Assembly (NCBI RefSeq): GCF_905475395.1 | Contig: NC_058339.1 | Location: 57,297,172-57,361,171, forward strand | Origin: Chrysoperla carnea | Lineage: Eukaryota > Arthropoda > Insecta > Neuroptera > Chrysopidae | DNA length: 64,000 nucleotides | Reading direction: 5' to 3' | Shown: piece by piece, positions 1 to 12,589 of the stretch | Layout of the letters: each line of letters begins with the position of its first letter | Position numbering within the stretch: position 1 is the stretch's first letter | The notes under the pieces: generated by a model | The model's database searches: none | What the model saw: only the letters and a program-made list of their open reading frames with translations | What the model was told of the DNA's origin: nothing | Translations under genes and position numbers: made by a program

Positions 1-1300
1 CCAAAACAAAACAAACAAAAACAACCAAAGAACAATAACCAATTTGAATATTCACTTGATGATTGTTCATTATTGTTCCTCAAGACCTTTGTTCTCCATG
101 GTTTTTCCTTATACTGTCGCCGTGTAGTCTAAGATTGTTTTTTTTCTTTTTTTTGAACAAATGTACAGTTTATTTTTAACGCGAGCGCACAAATGATCGA
201 TATCACTTACCGCGTACTATGTATACCGTGTATACAGGATGCTCTAAAAAGTCTGTACAACGCTCTAACAGTTGTAGTACATCTCAAAATAAGCCGGGGC
301 AATCCTAAAGTTGAAATTTTGAAATAGTTTTTATGACTAATCCATTGGAGTAAAACATGGGATTTTTAAATTTCAATCTCCCCGTACTAACAACGCCCAT
401 GCAAGTTTCAATCTTCAATCCGCGGTAACTTTTTTCAACCATGTAGTGTATATGTGATATATATCGAGGTATACTAAATTTAGCCCCAAGTTTATCTATA
501 AAAAAAAAATAATTAGCTTCAGATTCAGCAATTTCTTACTTTTCTTCATGATTACAAATATTATACATACCAATGGTGAATATACTGCAACGTCATCTTG
601 TTAGAATCGATGTCTCAAGCTTTCGGATCAAATTATCATCAATCTAAGCTTATGTTGCATTTGTATGAAATAGCATGAAAAATCCTAAGCAACACAACTT
701 GCTGCTAAATTTTGTTGAGTCCTTCTTCAATAAAATAACCAAAACAAAAAATAAGAAAAATTACCAAACAATAACCAAATAAAACAAAACACACAAATAA
801 AACAAAACAAACAAAAAAAACCTAAGAACAACAACCAATTTGAATATTCAGTTGACGATTGTTCATTATTGTTGCTCAGAAGACCTCTGTTTTCCATGGT
901 TTTTCCTTATACTGTCGCCGCGTTGTCTGAGATTGTTTTTTTTCTTTTTTGAACAAATGTACAGTTCATTTTTAACGCGAGCGCACAAAGACCGATATCA
1001 CTTACCCTGTGTATACAGGATGCTCTAAAAAGTATGTACAACACTCCGCCAGTTATAGTACAACTCAAAATAAGCCGATTAAGCCAAACTTGCCTTAGTA
1101 CACCCTTTGGGAGGCAATCCTAAATTTTAAATTTTGAAATAGTTTTTTATGACTAATCCATTGGTGTAAAACCTGGAGTTTTTAGATTTCAATATCCTCG
1201 TATTTACAACGCCCATGGAGGTCTCAATCTTCGATTCGAGGTAACCTTTTTACACCCTGCAATGTATATATGTAATATATATGAAGGTAATTTTAGTCTC
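1..1300 (+). repeat. Tandem duplication of a ~790-bp spaced repeat unit (TE-derived)
   Basis: Two copies of one sequence are seen, at about 49-480 and 829-1300, offset by roughly 780-800 bases. Shared landmarks include the A/C-rich lead-in (AACAAAACAAACAAAAA), the stretch around 105 and 895 (CCATGGTTTTTCCTTATACT), the GTATACAGGATGCTCTAAAA stretch at 230 and 1010, and the GACTAATCCATTGG block at 333 and 1151. The second copy carries extra sequence near 1080-1110. It runs into a tail at about 1290-1400 with the phrase CCGTCTGTCTGGC, a type of sequence common in old insect transposon relics. No coding capacity is preserved. The 62-codon frame inside copy two is chance. Confidence 0.8.
560..680 (-). 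pseudogene. Broken duplicate of XPR1 coding exon 8 and its splice donor
   Basis: Bases 603-678 align with the XPR1 exon at 15,005-15,085, with about four in five bases identical. The exact run CAGCTTTCGGATCAAAT/AAGCTTTCGGATCAAAT is shared, and both end with a TATGAA(A)TAGCATGAA stretch. The match weakly continues through the donor region (CATACATACC near 570 against 14,968). Because intron-side sequence is included, this is a DNA-level duplication and not a retrocopied mRNA. A one-base loss near 611 and a one-base gain near 667 break the frame. It lies between the two copies of the flanking repeat unit. No other XPR1 exon was recognised nearby. Confidence 0.7.
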
Positions 1301-1399
1301 ATGCTTACGACCTTAATTTTGGTATAGGTATTCATAAAATCATCTAGTTAGTCCATTTTCATCTGTCCGTCTGTCTGGCAGCACGATAACTCAAGAACG

Positions 1400-3370
1400 A
1401 AAAGAGATATCTATAAAAAAATTAACAAATTAGATAATTTGAAACAAATTAGGTTAGAACATAAGTTTCCATTTTCTCCAAAACTATACAAGATAGAAGG
1501 TTGAAAATGTGTAGATAGCTTCAAATACTTAGTTTTGTGATTCTAATTCCATACCATACTTGTCGGACAATATGAAGGGAGGGGGAATAGCAAATGTTTC
1601 GAAACTTCGAAAGGGCGATCAGAAGGACAAAATTATATTTGATATAGAAGTTATTTTTTTTTTTTTAATTATTGAATTTATAAAACAATACAAGGTCTGC
1701 GTAAAGCGTATTTCAACAATTAACTGAATCAATTGTTTATTTTCCATTTCCTTCTCGTCGATCTCTTGGGCCCTGGTTTATACGTATAAATTCTAATCAA
1801 GGATAATCTAAAATCCCATTTTATTGAAAACAAAGTTGATTTCATCTTTAAAGAAAAATCAGGATATTCTTCACAAATGAGTTTCCCGAAATTAAAACAA
1901 CCTGTATTTTATCTTTTTTTTTATATTCCAATCCGTTATTTGACAAAATTAGCTGAATACTTCACTCTGTATTAATGATTTTTATGATTTTTATGATTTT
2001 TAAAAATTTTGGAGTTTAGGTTTCCGTAAGCGAAACAACTAAAAAATAAGCTATGATCTTCAAAATCGGTTCAGTGCGACTTAAGGGTTCAGTAGCCGAA
2101 ACATTTATGGAGATTTTTTTAAATTTTGTAAATTTCACTTGTGTTAACCAATTGAGTTAGAAGGTACTATATTTGTATATTGAGACATTCGACCAAAATT
2201 ACCTCCAAAAAAAGGCAAAAATGAGGCAATTTTTTTAACATATCTTACTTTTACTCGGAAAAAACAGAAAAAAAAAGAAGATATTCAAGAATTAAGTTTC
2301 TTACCTTCGATTAGCATAGTCACAAAATTGGCACGATGAACTTCATATGAAAATGAAAATTGCTTTAAAAGGTGATAAAATAAAAGTACTCGATTAACAA
2401 AAAATATAACGTTTATATTGTCATAAAATATATTTTTACAATTACAACGCAAACAAATCATAGACTCTCTAACAGGTACATGCAAGGTATAGAAAGAGAT
2501 GCTTTAGCTAGATTCAAAGGAGGCTACGTTTTCACGATATCAATTTTTAAGCAACATATGCATCATTGCTAGATTTCCTCCAGCTATAACTGTAACCTTC
2601 TAGCTAAAAATGTACATCTTTCTACAGATCTAGTTAAAGAAAATCCAACACTCTGTCTATGTACCTGTACAATAAATAAAAGTAACCTTTTAATCTAGCT
2701 AGAGCAATTCCAGCTATAAGTACCCTAACAAATGTTTAAATATTAAACAAACAGTGGGGTCTTACACTCTTTATTAATACTATTTATTTAAGACATAAAT
2801 CGTTAGTACAGTTAAAGATCTTACAAATAATTTGTTGAGAGACATTTGCGCCACTAACTCATGCGTTACTAATGATATTTGACACCTAAGAAACACATTC
2901 CATGAGGTTTCAATCAAAAATGCGAGCGGTTTCTTTTACTGTACTACGTGTCAAATGTCAGAGGCTGACTTATTGTGGATACATCTACCATCCGATTAAA
3001 ATATGCCATTTTATGATATCACACCACCTGATTGTTTGTTTTCAGCTGAGTATAAATAAACAAGATACATAAACATCTCGAATCAATTTCTACTTTACTC
3101 GTGCTTTATAAGTACGATCTTCCGCACAGTGTTCAATACTAAAACATTGTACCTATGCATATACTCAATATACACACACAAGTGCAAATCTATAAGTTGT
3201 TTTTTGCTTATATTTTTCACAAATTGGGCAACAACTTGTCGCAGAAAAATAAAAATTTGAGTCACGATATACTGATTTTTCACGATATACCGATGTATAT
3301 ATGGTATCTATAAATGCCATCCTCAAGGTAATTCACTTTTTATAGTCAAGTCCATAAAAACATACTTCTA
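1400..3370. other. Gene-free AT-rich sequence
   Basis: I see no supported gene here. The few frames of about 60-66 codons are low-complexity and lack splice context. Homopolymer runs occur at 1649-1662 (T) and around 2270. Confidence 0.5.
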
Positions 3371-3379
3371 TTTATTATT

Positions 3380-3740
3380 TCTAACCCACCCTAGAATGTT
3401 CTTTTGATCATTCTGATCAAAAGCTCCTTGGGCCATAAAAATTTTTAACAAATAGTTTTCGAGCTACGGGGGATCAAAGCTTGTGACACTTTTTCAAACC
3501 ACCCCCAACATGTTCTTCAGATCGTTCTAATCAAAAGCTCTCAGGGCAACCAAATTTTTTAAAGGGTAGTTTTCAAGGTACGGGCTATATAACGATAGTG
3601 AGCTATAATTATATATAATGTATGTGTAGCTTTGAAAGCATGTAACTCGAAAACTATCCGATAAAAAATTTTGCTGCCTTGAGAGTTTTTGATCAGAATT
3701 ATCCAAAGAACATTTAGGGGTGGGTTAGAAAAAGTTTCAC
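3380..3740. repeat. Two direct copies plus one inverted copy of a ~95-bp unit
   Basis: Units at about 3380-3470 and 3490-3584 are direct repeats. Each runs CTAACCCACC-like start, ATGTTCTT, GATCAAAAGCTC, then TAGTTTTC and a CTACGGG/GTACGGG end. A third unit at about 3640-3738 is the reverse complement (TCGAAAACTATCCG ... TTTTTGATCAG ... GGGTGGGTTAG). The inverted copy would let the segment fold into a hairpin with a loop of roughly 55 bases. This looks like a fold-back element or a non-autonomous transposon relic. Confidence 0.75.
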
Positions 3741-4383
3741 AGAAAACCATTTTCCTATCTAATATTGCAGGGTCCTTTTTTTAACATGTTATGATCTCTT
3801 TTACTATAAGCGAAATAGCAGTTAACATGAGTAAAATAGCCTTATTTTCCACTAGTAACTATCTCCAGTATTTTGTGTTAATAAAAGCAAAAGTACCTAC
3901 TATCTTGTTAAAAAAATATGTCTGACATGTCTTGACGAATTAAGCAGGACAAACACATCGTGTTTTCCACTTAGTTTGGCATAAATTATCTAGGCCCGTG
4001 AGTAAGAACTACTTATCCACTCATTTTGCGGAGGATATGTAGTTCATTTCCTCAAACATTTTCACTACCACACATATTTTCAACCAATCATATTAGCCAA
4101 ATTACTGTCAAAATCTAAACTAATTTTTAATATATTAGTTATCTCAATAACCCATGACAATTTTTAAATAGGGCTTTTCATTTACAAAATGATTCTTTTT
4201 TGTTTCGGACTGTTTTCAATCAAGTAAAGACATATCTTATATCTTCTATCCTTGTCAAAAAGGACTGCTTGAAAAAGATAAAATATATTTAACTTTCTTA
4301 GCTTGAATAATTTTTTGACAATTGTCCGAAACAAAAGCAAACCGATGAAAAGGTCTATTATAATTATCCTTTAATTTCACATT

Positions 4384-4608
4384 TTAGAGGTGTGTAGGAT
4401 TATTAACGTACTTCTGCAATTTCTAATTCGTGCTACGCACTCGTTGTGCAAATTTCGCATACGTATACTTGATTCCATAAAAATCGCCACAGTTAAAACA
4501 TTCTAAGCGTACTCATTATATGTTATGTTATAATAGTAACACTTAGAATGTTTTAAAACGAGCGTTTTTTTTGACATAGAGTATACGTTAATAATGCTCT
4601 TATCCCCA
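4384..4608 (+). mobile_element. Fold-back MITE, family A copy 1
   Basis: The two ends are inverted copies. TTATTAACGTAC near 4399 faces GTATACGTTAATAATGCTCTTATCC near 4581-4605, and an inner pair AAAACATTCTAAG / CTTAGAATGTTTT lies at 4496-4553. A related copy in the other orientation is at 36,839-36,974. The two share the block CGCACTCGTTGTGCAAA and the terminal TTAATAATGCTxTTATCCC. There is no coding capacity. Confidence 0.75.
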
Positions 4609-5940
4609 CTTGTATCGTAAATATCTGTTAACGCACACAAGTTTTTAAGCACAAGCATGAGGATTAATTAGATAATTTTAAAATCCTTAACTTGAGATAA
4701 AGTAAAAACAATAGCTAATTTTTGTATAAAAGTGCAAGACCCATTAAAGAATTGAAATTTAACATTTTATAATAAGCTTATTGACTTGTCTTTATTTATT
4801 AATAAATGGTATAAGTTTTAAAGGCCTTTATATAATGGCATTAAAAACACATTGGAATTATCCAAACTTAATTACTTTACTTTATGAAGAACATAAAAGT
4901 TTACAAATTTCAACGATTTTTCAAAAATATTTTTTGTGCATATATTAAATATTTAAAGCTGAAAATCTTATGTAATTTCCTTTCTTTGCATTTTACTAAA
5001 TTGTAAGTTTGTTTAAATGTGTATATAATACAAGTGATTCAAACTTTTATACCCAAACTTAAATAATTTACACAGTTATGTCCAAGGTATCAATTTTAAA
5101 TTTATATTCCAGTTCATATTTTCTAAGCTTGAAGAAAACTTGGGATACTTTCAATTGCATTGATATCAGTTACAATTTGTAACGAATTTCATATTCGTTT
5201 GCAAGTCAATATATCTTTGAAACTCAACACTTGATAAATAAAACGGAATTTTCCTCATTAATTGGTTTTTATTCCAAAATATTTATTAGAATTTACAATT
5301 CTATAAAAAAATTGAATTCTAAATCTAATACTTTGTAACTACCAATGATATCTGAAATTTATTTCAATTATCTTTTTAAAGTCAGGCAAGGAGAATTCTA
5401 AAGGATTTTCTAATCGTCGTATATTTTCAGTCATTCGCCTGTCTTTTCTTTGTGGCACCGATCAGGCCTAAATTGTGTGACGTAACTATATCGTTCGAGA
5501 GCCATTACAAATTAATCCGACGGGGATCTCTCCCACACAATATAAAGAAGCTCAAACAACGTAAAAAATTTTTGTTTCAGTACAAAATTTTATTACAATT
5601 CCTTTTTCGAACCTTCTGTTCAGTACCTTCTGTAAGTGTTAATGGGCATCATCAAATTTCGAACCAAGGAATGTTCGATGGATAGAATAGCTAAAATACT
5701 TCGAATGTGCCCACCTAAGGTCTATTATTTTCATAACAGCAAATTATTTTTAAAAAACTTTTGAAGTTGGTTGCCTGAAACGTGTTGAAAAGTTTTAAGA
5801 GCTCCAAGAAATACATGTTTACACAAAAAAGTATATTGCAAGTTAAACACACCGACATAATTTAAAAATGTTAAATAATTTAATTACCTACAACTGTTTA
5901 GTTTTTATGTTTGGATAATGTATTCAATTGATTCACTTTA
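4609..5940. other. Gene-free stretch
   Basis: No supported gene. A 77-codon frame at 5452-5685 has no recognisable family, no flanking exons and no signal sequence, so I leave it unannotated. Confidence 0.45.
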
Positions 5941-5944
5941 CGTA

Positions 5945-6440
5945 TATGGATGACAAAAAGTTCTGACCCACCATCCATACTCTCGCGGAGTACCCTTTCG
6001 CCGAGTATACTCGCCAAAGTTAGCCAAAATGAACTATTAACCACTACATTCTCGTCTTACAGTTTACTTCGCAAGTATCTCATTGCTATGGCTGACATCG
6101 AAGTGACAACAACTGCTGCGGTAGCTATATTATAACTTTTGAACTGAACTCTACAAGTTATCACGAAAACGTGGAAATGATACTCGCGTACACTCTCGTG
6201 GATGCCTCGCGTGGGCTTTGACTCGGGAACAAAAAAACGCGGTAAGTCGGACAAGGCGAAACACCACAAGTATCACCTCCGCATTTTCGTTGCTCACCCG
6301 GCTTCGTGCTTCTTTCCGAGATTGTGGAGGAGGCTTTATAGTGTCTGACAAATCACTTGATGAAGAAATGATTGAATGTTTTATTAAATTGTCAAAAGTT
6401 AGTCTCGCCAGTTACGCCCTCTCCTCCCCTTAATGTGTAG
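5945..6440. other. Relatively GC-rich island of unknown nature
   Basis: Base composition here is clearly higher in G+C than the surroundings, with several CpG dinucleotides (CTCGCGGAG, CTCGCGTACAC, CCTCGCGTGGGC). Four overlapping short frames of 61-71 codons run in both directions. None matches a family I know and none joins to neighbours by clear splice sites. It could be a decayed transposon, a promoter-type island or an exon of an unseen gene. Confidence 0.4.
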
Positions 6441-7200
6441 CGTAATTTATGAACATCCCACTTCAGAATGATATGAACAATTTGGTATAGGAAAAAGAAC
6501 ATGTGTCAAAACTTCGCTCAACATTTTAAATTTTTTTCCGTATTGTTATTTCAGTTTTTTTAAATATTCCAAACAACAGTTAGGTAGTATTTTTATGAAA
6601 AACATCATACGACACAAAGGAACATATAAACTATGCCATCCCTACCTCTAATATGTATGTATGACTTCTAGCCTAGGTTTCTTTAAATTATTTCAAAACT
6701 GTCTTTAACTGTATTTTAGGGATAGTTTCGTGCGGATTTTCTGACACCTTTAGCTCTGAAGGGGTACGTTTCAAAGCACAATATGTTATTAAATCCATAA
6801 ATTTTTTGTTTGTTGGTACCCTATCATCCATCCGATTATTATCATTTGTTCATGGCATCTTGTAGATATACACTTTTCAATAAGTGACATAATAATAAAC
6901 ATAATTTTGCCTTAAATCCATATTTGCCAAGTTTTTTTACATATATTAATTTAAATCACACAATCCTAGTGTTTTTAATACAATTGAAACATTGAATAAA
7001 CACTAATTAAAATACTATTGGAAGACTAAACACCTATACCCCAAATTTATTCAAATGTAATTCTAATAAGCAACAGTTACGATCTCAGAAATGAAAAATC
7101 GTTTTAAATCGAAAGTTACATTTACAGTGTGTACCTAAAACAACGAACCTCCTAGACGATATGAATTTCTTATTATTTTCTAGGAAGGAAAGCCTTTAGG
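6441..7200. other. Gene-free stretch
   Basis: AT-rich sequence with nothing I can assign. Confidence 0.4.
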
Positions 7201-7204
7201 CGTT

Positions 7205-8195
7205 TATCGATCTAATAACAAATTTCTAGTAAATAAGCAAAATTGTAGGAAATAATGTTTACTATAATTTTTCATCAGACCATTTTTTCGGTCTTTTTAA
7301 TATTCAGAGAAAAATTCACATTTAAAGTTCTTGAATAAAAATAAATAATTGATTGAGTCAGTTGTTGAAATACCCTGTATAGACAATGTTGAATATCAGT
7401 ACTTCCTTTATTTTTAATAAATTAGAGAAGTTTAAAATACAAACACATTTATGGCGGCCATCCAGCCTCCATTTCTTCTTGTTTCGAAATTTTTCGAAGT
7501 ATTTTCTAAAATACTTTCTTTTAGTTTTTCGAAAATGAAATCCTTCACAAGATTCGCTGGATTAAGCTCCCTAAAAATTTTCAACTGTCTATTTTTTATA
7601 GTTTTGGAGAAAATGGACACCAAAAGTTTGCCCTAATTTGCTTCCTTACGGAAAAACAATAATATTTACGAATAAATGTTTCTTACAAAAGTTGTTTATT
7701 TTTTTATAAGTAGCATTTTTGTATTTAAACTATTGTTCTATCTCTAACGATTTACAAGATGGGTCCTACGGACCCAAAATCGAATTGAACTATATTGCTC
7801 ATTTTCGAACTCAAACTCATTTTTTACATCCTGAGTACTCTATAAATATCAGCATGGCATCTCTTTTCCTTTTCGAGTTATTATAGTGACGGACGCACAT
7901 CAGACCAACACCTATAAGTTTAAACAAAGTTTCAATTTTTTCTATTTTCAATCTCTGAATACAAATTTCTCTCTTAATTAAACTTAGTGAAAAAATGAAC
8001 TGATGATAAATTATTTTAATTTTTATTTCCTACAACTTTGCTCATTATAAAAACTTAAACTTCCCTGTTACCCAACAAATTCATAAAATTGAAAACCATA
8101 ATTATCGAAACCTTAATAGTCAGATCGCCAAAGGACTTTTTGTTTATGAATTTCATAGTTTCTGAGTGGTCCGGTAATTTAGGAACACCCTGTAT
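7205..8195 (+). repeat. Fold-back repeat family B, copy 1 (two separated arms)
   Basis: The left arm near 7225-7300 (AAATTGTAGGAAATAATG, ATCAGACCATTTTTTCGG) resembles the left arm of the element at 14,350-14,840. The right arm near 7975-8195 (TCCTACAACTTTG, ATTATAAAAACTTAAACTT, GTCAGATCGCCAAAGGACTTTT, GAGTGGTCC) resembles its right arm. The sequence between the arms here is much longer than in the 14-kb copy and includes unrelated AT-rich DNA, so this copy has probably been expanded by insertion. Confidence 0.6.
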
Positions 8196-8199
8196 AAAA

Positions 8200-9340
8200 T
8201 TACTGTACAATATCAACAGATAAGTAAAATTACTTTACAAATAAATTTTTATAAAAACCCTCAACGATAGAATAACGATATGAAGAAATTAAACGTTAAT
8301 AGAAATGTTATGGCGTTAATATGAAGAATTGACTCAAAAATATCTACACGTATTTACAATTTATCGCCCTGTTATGCTCTCCTCCCATGAATTCAATTTA
8401 TGATTCTGTTGAAATTAGTTTGCAAAAAGTCGGTTTCCGTGCAAAAGTTGCCATCATGAGGGTAGGTCCAAGAAAACAACAAATTTTTGTGACCAATATT
8501 TTTAATTTATAAAAAATAAAAATTGATGATGCAAAAGAAATTTTGAGTTGCAATTCGACAAATAAAACATAAGAATCTGTATTACCTTAAACTTCTGGGC
8601 AAAAAGTCCCTATTTTAGAAAATAGAGCGTCAAGAACTAAGATGTTTATAAAAACTGATTTTGGAGGACGAAAACGCATCGAAGATATAAATATATTTTT
8701 TTTAGTATAAACAGACATTTTTCGTTTACAAATTGCCACAATGTTTAAAAAAAGTTTTTTTTAATTATTCCTAAAATGGAAATCTTAACGTTTAAAACAA
8801 CGTTTAACATTAACGTTTAAAATTTCTTCATACATTTATTATACATCAAATTTCGAATAACAAAAGAGTTTTAACAATTAATTTTAAAACATTTTTAATT
8901 TCCTATTTATGAAAAATAATTGTGAAAGCATTGTAGACCGAAATTTTTTAAGTGTTACATTCGAAAAAAAGAAAATTTGTGTTAAATTCGCTTATATAAA
9001 TATTTTGTGCATTTACATACATTGTAAATTTTTAATTTTATTTGGAAATCATAGAAAATATTTTAAGCTTGATGCAGTGGAATGCTTATTGCTAATTCAG
9101 TTTTTTAAAGGCAATTATAGAAGAAAAGATTCACAAATTTTCGTTAGTATTTGTGAAGACTAATTGACAATTTACAAATTTTATTATATTCATACAAGAA
9201 AAGATTTGGAAAAATATTAAGTACCTAGTCCAATTTGAAAGCGTCTAAAGACTAGCAAACCACTAGCTCATTCAGTTTCAACTTTCACGGTGTATAAAAA
9301 AAGAATTAAGAGAAACAGTTCAATGACAAAATCATTAAAT
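8200..9340. other. Gene-free AT-rich stretch
   Basis: An 84-codon frame at 8909-9163 has AT-biased composition and no family or splice support. Nothing else is seen. Confidence 0.4.
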
Positions 9341-9349
9341 AATTTACGA

Positions 9350-9445
9350 TTAAGCTTACATTCCATTATTATGTCAGAATGTAGTTCCAGCACGATTTGA
9401 CAATTTATACCAAGCTTACGTTTCGTTATTGTGTCAGCATTTAAA
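9350..9445 (+). repeat. Short direct repeat (~62-bp spacing)
   Basis: AAGCTTACATTCCATTATTA-TGTCAG at about 9353 recurs as AAGCTTACGTTTCGTTATTG-TGTCAG at about 9413. This is a small local duplication. Confidence 0.6.
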
Positions 9446-9630
9446 AATAAAATTAAATATATGCTAATTTATTTATACCATATATTTAACATTATGTCGA
9501 TGCCGCCAAATAGTAATGGCATTATGATGCCATTAATACTGGAATGCAATTCGTATGAATTCGAAACGCAAGCTAAATTATTAAACATTAAATGGATTTT
9601 TTTTAAACTTTAAAGTCAGGTGAAATTATT

Positions 9631-9998
9631 TAGTACAATAAAAGTGTTGCATCTTTGATATTTTGGCAAAGTTGTTTATTTGATTGTAATAATTTCGTAC
9701 CGAAAAAAAGGTTGAAGTTGGAGTAATTGTGCACATGTTCGTTTTTCTTGCTTCAAAATTGACCGAGATTGAAAGGTTTAAAAACAATTTTAATTTTTTT
9801 TATTGATTGCATAGTTGTTTTGCAAATTGTGGAAAACTGTTTTTTAACCCCCAAAAAATGGATTTAACCCCCCCCCCCCTGAATAGTCGATTTTTTAATA
9901 TGTTTTTACCACCAAATAAACAACTGCAGTTTCAAATATTAAAGACATAACACTTTTTTCTTTATGACCATGATTTTCTTAATTATTTTATTGTACTA
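9631..9998 (+). mobile_element. TIR element, family C copy 1 (368 bp)
   Basis: It begins TAGTACAATAAAA and ends TTTTATTGTACTA, a perfect terminal inverted repeat. It is flanked on both sides by ATTATT, a plausible target duplication. A second copy with the same termini is at 38,166-38,605. The interior carries a C homopolymer near 9868-9878 and the motif GAATAGTCGATTTTT, matching GAGTAGTCGACTTTC in copy 2. There is no coding capacity, so it is a MITE-like element. Confidence 0.8.
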
Positions 9999-9999
9999 A

Positions 10000-12580
10000 T
10001 TATTTAAAGTTGAAAACCTCTCATTCAGAAAGATGTCAGCATCATCATTATTTTTCGAAATTGTAGCTTCGACAAGGAATTGATAAGCTATAAAACTCCA
10101 ATAAATGGTTAAAACAAGTACAAAAAGGGCCAAATATTATCAAATCAAATCAAGAAAAAAAAACAAATTTGAAAAAAAGAGTATTATTATCACAGTTAAT
10201 AATGGATCACAATATTAATGGACTGATAACATATCACACAAGTACGATAACAAAAAGAATGGTGTTTATGGTACTAATTTCCTTGTCGCTAATTACCTAT
10301 GGCCTGAATCTCGTGTTTTGAATTTCAGTTGGATAAGCCTTGAATGGCAATTTGATAATATGTCAGTGAAAATCTAATCTGTATAAATTATGGATTATGC
10401 CTTGGGTCTTTTCAATCCAATTGCTCTATTGTAAACTAAACGTCAGCTGTTTCCAAAAAGTTTAGACTTTAGCGAATGTTTTGGTGATAATTAAACTGTG
10501 TTTATCGCGTTTTTACTACTGAAAAATGTTCGAAGCACGAACATTCATGAGTACCATAACCATCAAATTTTGGCGTATGGGTATGTCAAATTTTTATTTA
10601 TTATTGTTTAAGATAGACTGAAACGTTAGTATATTTTCAAAGAGTGAAACAATCTTGTTGCAGTAGCTGATAGTTTGGACTTTTAACGTTGCAATACTGC
10701 AAAATGAAGGCTGTAATAATATTCAATATACGGTACCAACTCATTAATAACAGAAATATAATATGGATACCATATTTCTTATAGTATAAATATCAAACTA
10801 TATCCGAAATAATTTATACAGTTACATAATTTCATTTGGCATTTTGGTAATAATATCCTATTGTTGAGCCTTCTCTAGCCCATATAAAATAGTATTTGCT
10901 GTTTTTATATAATACTACTAGAAGTTTACAAAATATAATCATAGCCTCGATCGAATCAACACAATCTTAGTACATATTGCAGGTTAGTAGTCTGGAAACA
11001 GGAATCGTAATACTTTTAATCTATAAAACTTAATAGCTAAGACAGCCAGAATATTAATAAAACTCCTAATTTTTATCAGGAACGATTGCCTTGAAATATT
11101 TTTATTATGATATACGATTCTTGATGTTTAATTTGAGTAAATTTCCATTTCTAACACATTATCATCCAAAATCTTGCCAAGAGAACATAGCTAAGAGAAC
11201 AGCTATAAATCAAACTTCAAAAATAAATCATATTGATACTTGTGCTGAAGGTTTAATCAAAAATATGGCTACAATATTTTTCTCAGTTGATTACACCTCT
11301 ACTAAAATAATTGATTGGCCACTTTGCTGATTCTAGAAAAAAAAAAGAATTGACTATAAGAATTATTATGGCTTTGATTGACTTACGTATAGATGTAAAA
11401 ATAGATAAAACTTGTTCTATTCAAATTTTAAAAAATTAGCATATAGAATAGTTAATAATATTTCTAATTATTCTATATTAATTATTAAAATTATTGTCAA
11501 TTAGTCTACAAATAAAAAGGAAAAAATATATAAATTTTTTAGAAAAAATATATCTTCAGAATTAACAGATAGATAAATAAATTTAAATTTTTTTTTTTAT
11601 ATTTAAAATTGAATATTAAACATTTTCCAAAAATAAATTACATTATTGAAATATATAAATATACATATTGTTTTAAATTGGACCTACATTTAAGGCCAGA
11701 TTTCAGACTGTAAAATATCTTTGATAAACATCTTTTACAAAAGATATTTAACGTAAAATTTATTGGATAAGGCAACATCTTTAGTCAAATATGTAACCAG
11801 GATGAAGAGAACGAAGACGATATCGTCGAGTAAAATGAAATGAATAGTTAATATTATTTCATTCTTGCCTTCAGGACCGTAACTAGAGCATATGACAGTG
11901 CATGCATGCGCCACGGATACAACAAAATCTGAGGCGCAAAACAAAAAGGATGTTTTGTATTTAAAACAAAAAGTCCGTGTATTTAGGAAAGAAAATTTAA
12001 GTCGTATAAAATTGAGAGGGTATTTGGAATATAAGCCCAGTCCGTTTATAACAAAAAATTTATAATCCAATGCAAATTTTTCGTATTTTGTTATTTAAAT
12101 TTCGATTATTTAAAAATGTTTATTTGATCCAAAATAATTGTGAAATAATTGGCAGATCATATTACTTAAATTTAAAAAAAAATTAAAATTTGTTCAAATT
12201 AAAAATTCTTAAATTATAGCGAAAAGAACATAGTTTCTACCGAGTGTCTCACTACACGTCTCACTGTTTCCCTTCCACTTCTTCAATTTTCATTTCATTA
12301 AGGGGAGGCGCGAATTAAATGCATGCCACAACAAACGCTGTGTACACTCGTTACGGCTCTGTTTGCTTTATTGTTGGATATTCAAGAATAACTGAGCAAA
12401 TTTGTATTCTCTTAATCTTCATACATTCTTAAAATATTTATACATTAATTGAAATTGAAACTTACAAATCAAAAATTTATTTCATACTACGTTACAATTT
12501 TCCTAACAATAAGAGTGCTGATCATCTATATAATATCAATCTCTAATTGCAACTTTATAAAAGTGATTACTTCAAAGCAT
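10000..12580. other. Gene-free stretch
   Basis: No gene is supported. The longest frame, 111 codons on the minus strand at 11,735-12,070, has no recognisable domain or splice partner. Its position near repeat-like sequence (CATGCATGCGCCACGG) suggests chance or transposon debris. Confidence 0.4.
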
Positions 12581-12589
12581 TTTTATAGC

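Noticed and set aside
6057-6433. Overlapping 61-71-codon frames as genes
   Set aside because: They overlap one another on both strands and none resembles a family. Reported only as a composition island.
11735-12070. 111-codon minus-strand frame
   Set aside because: No domain, signal peptide or splice partner. It has hydrophobic composition typical of AT-rich chance frames and lies next to repeat-like sequence.
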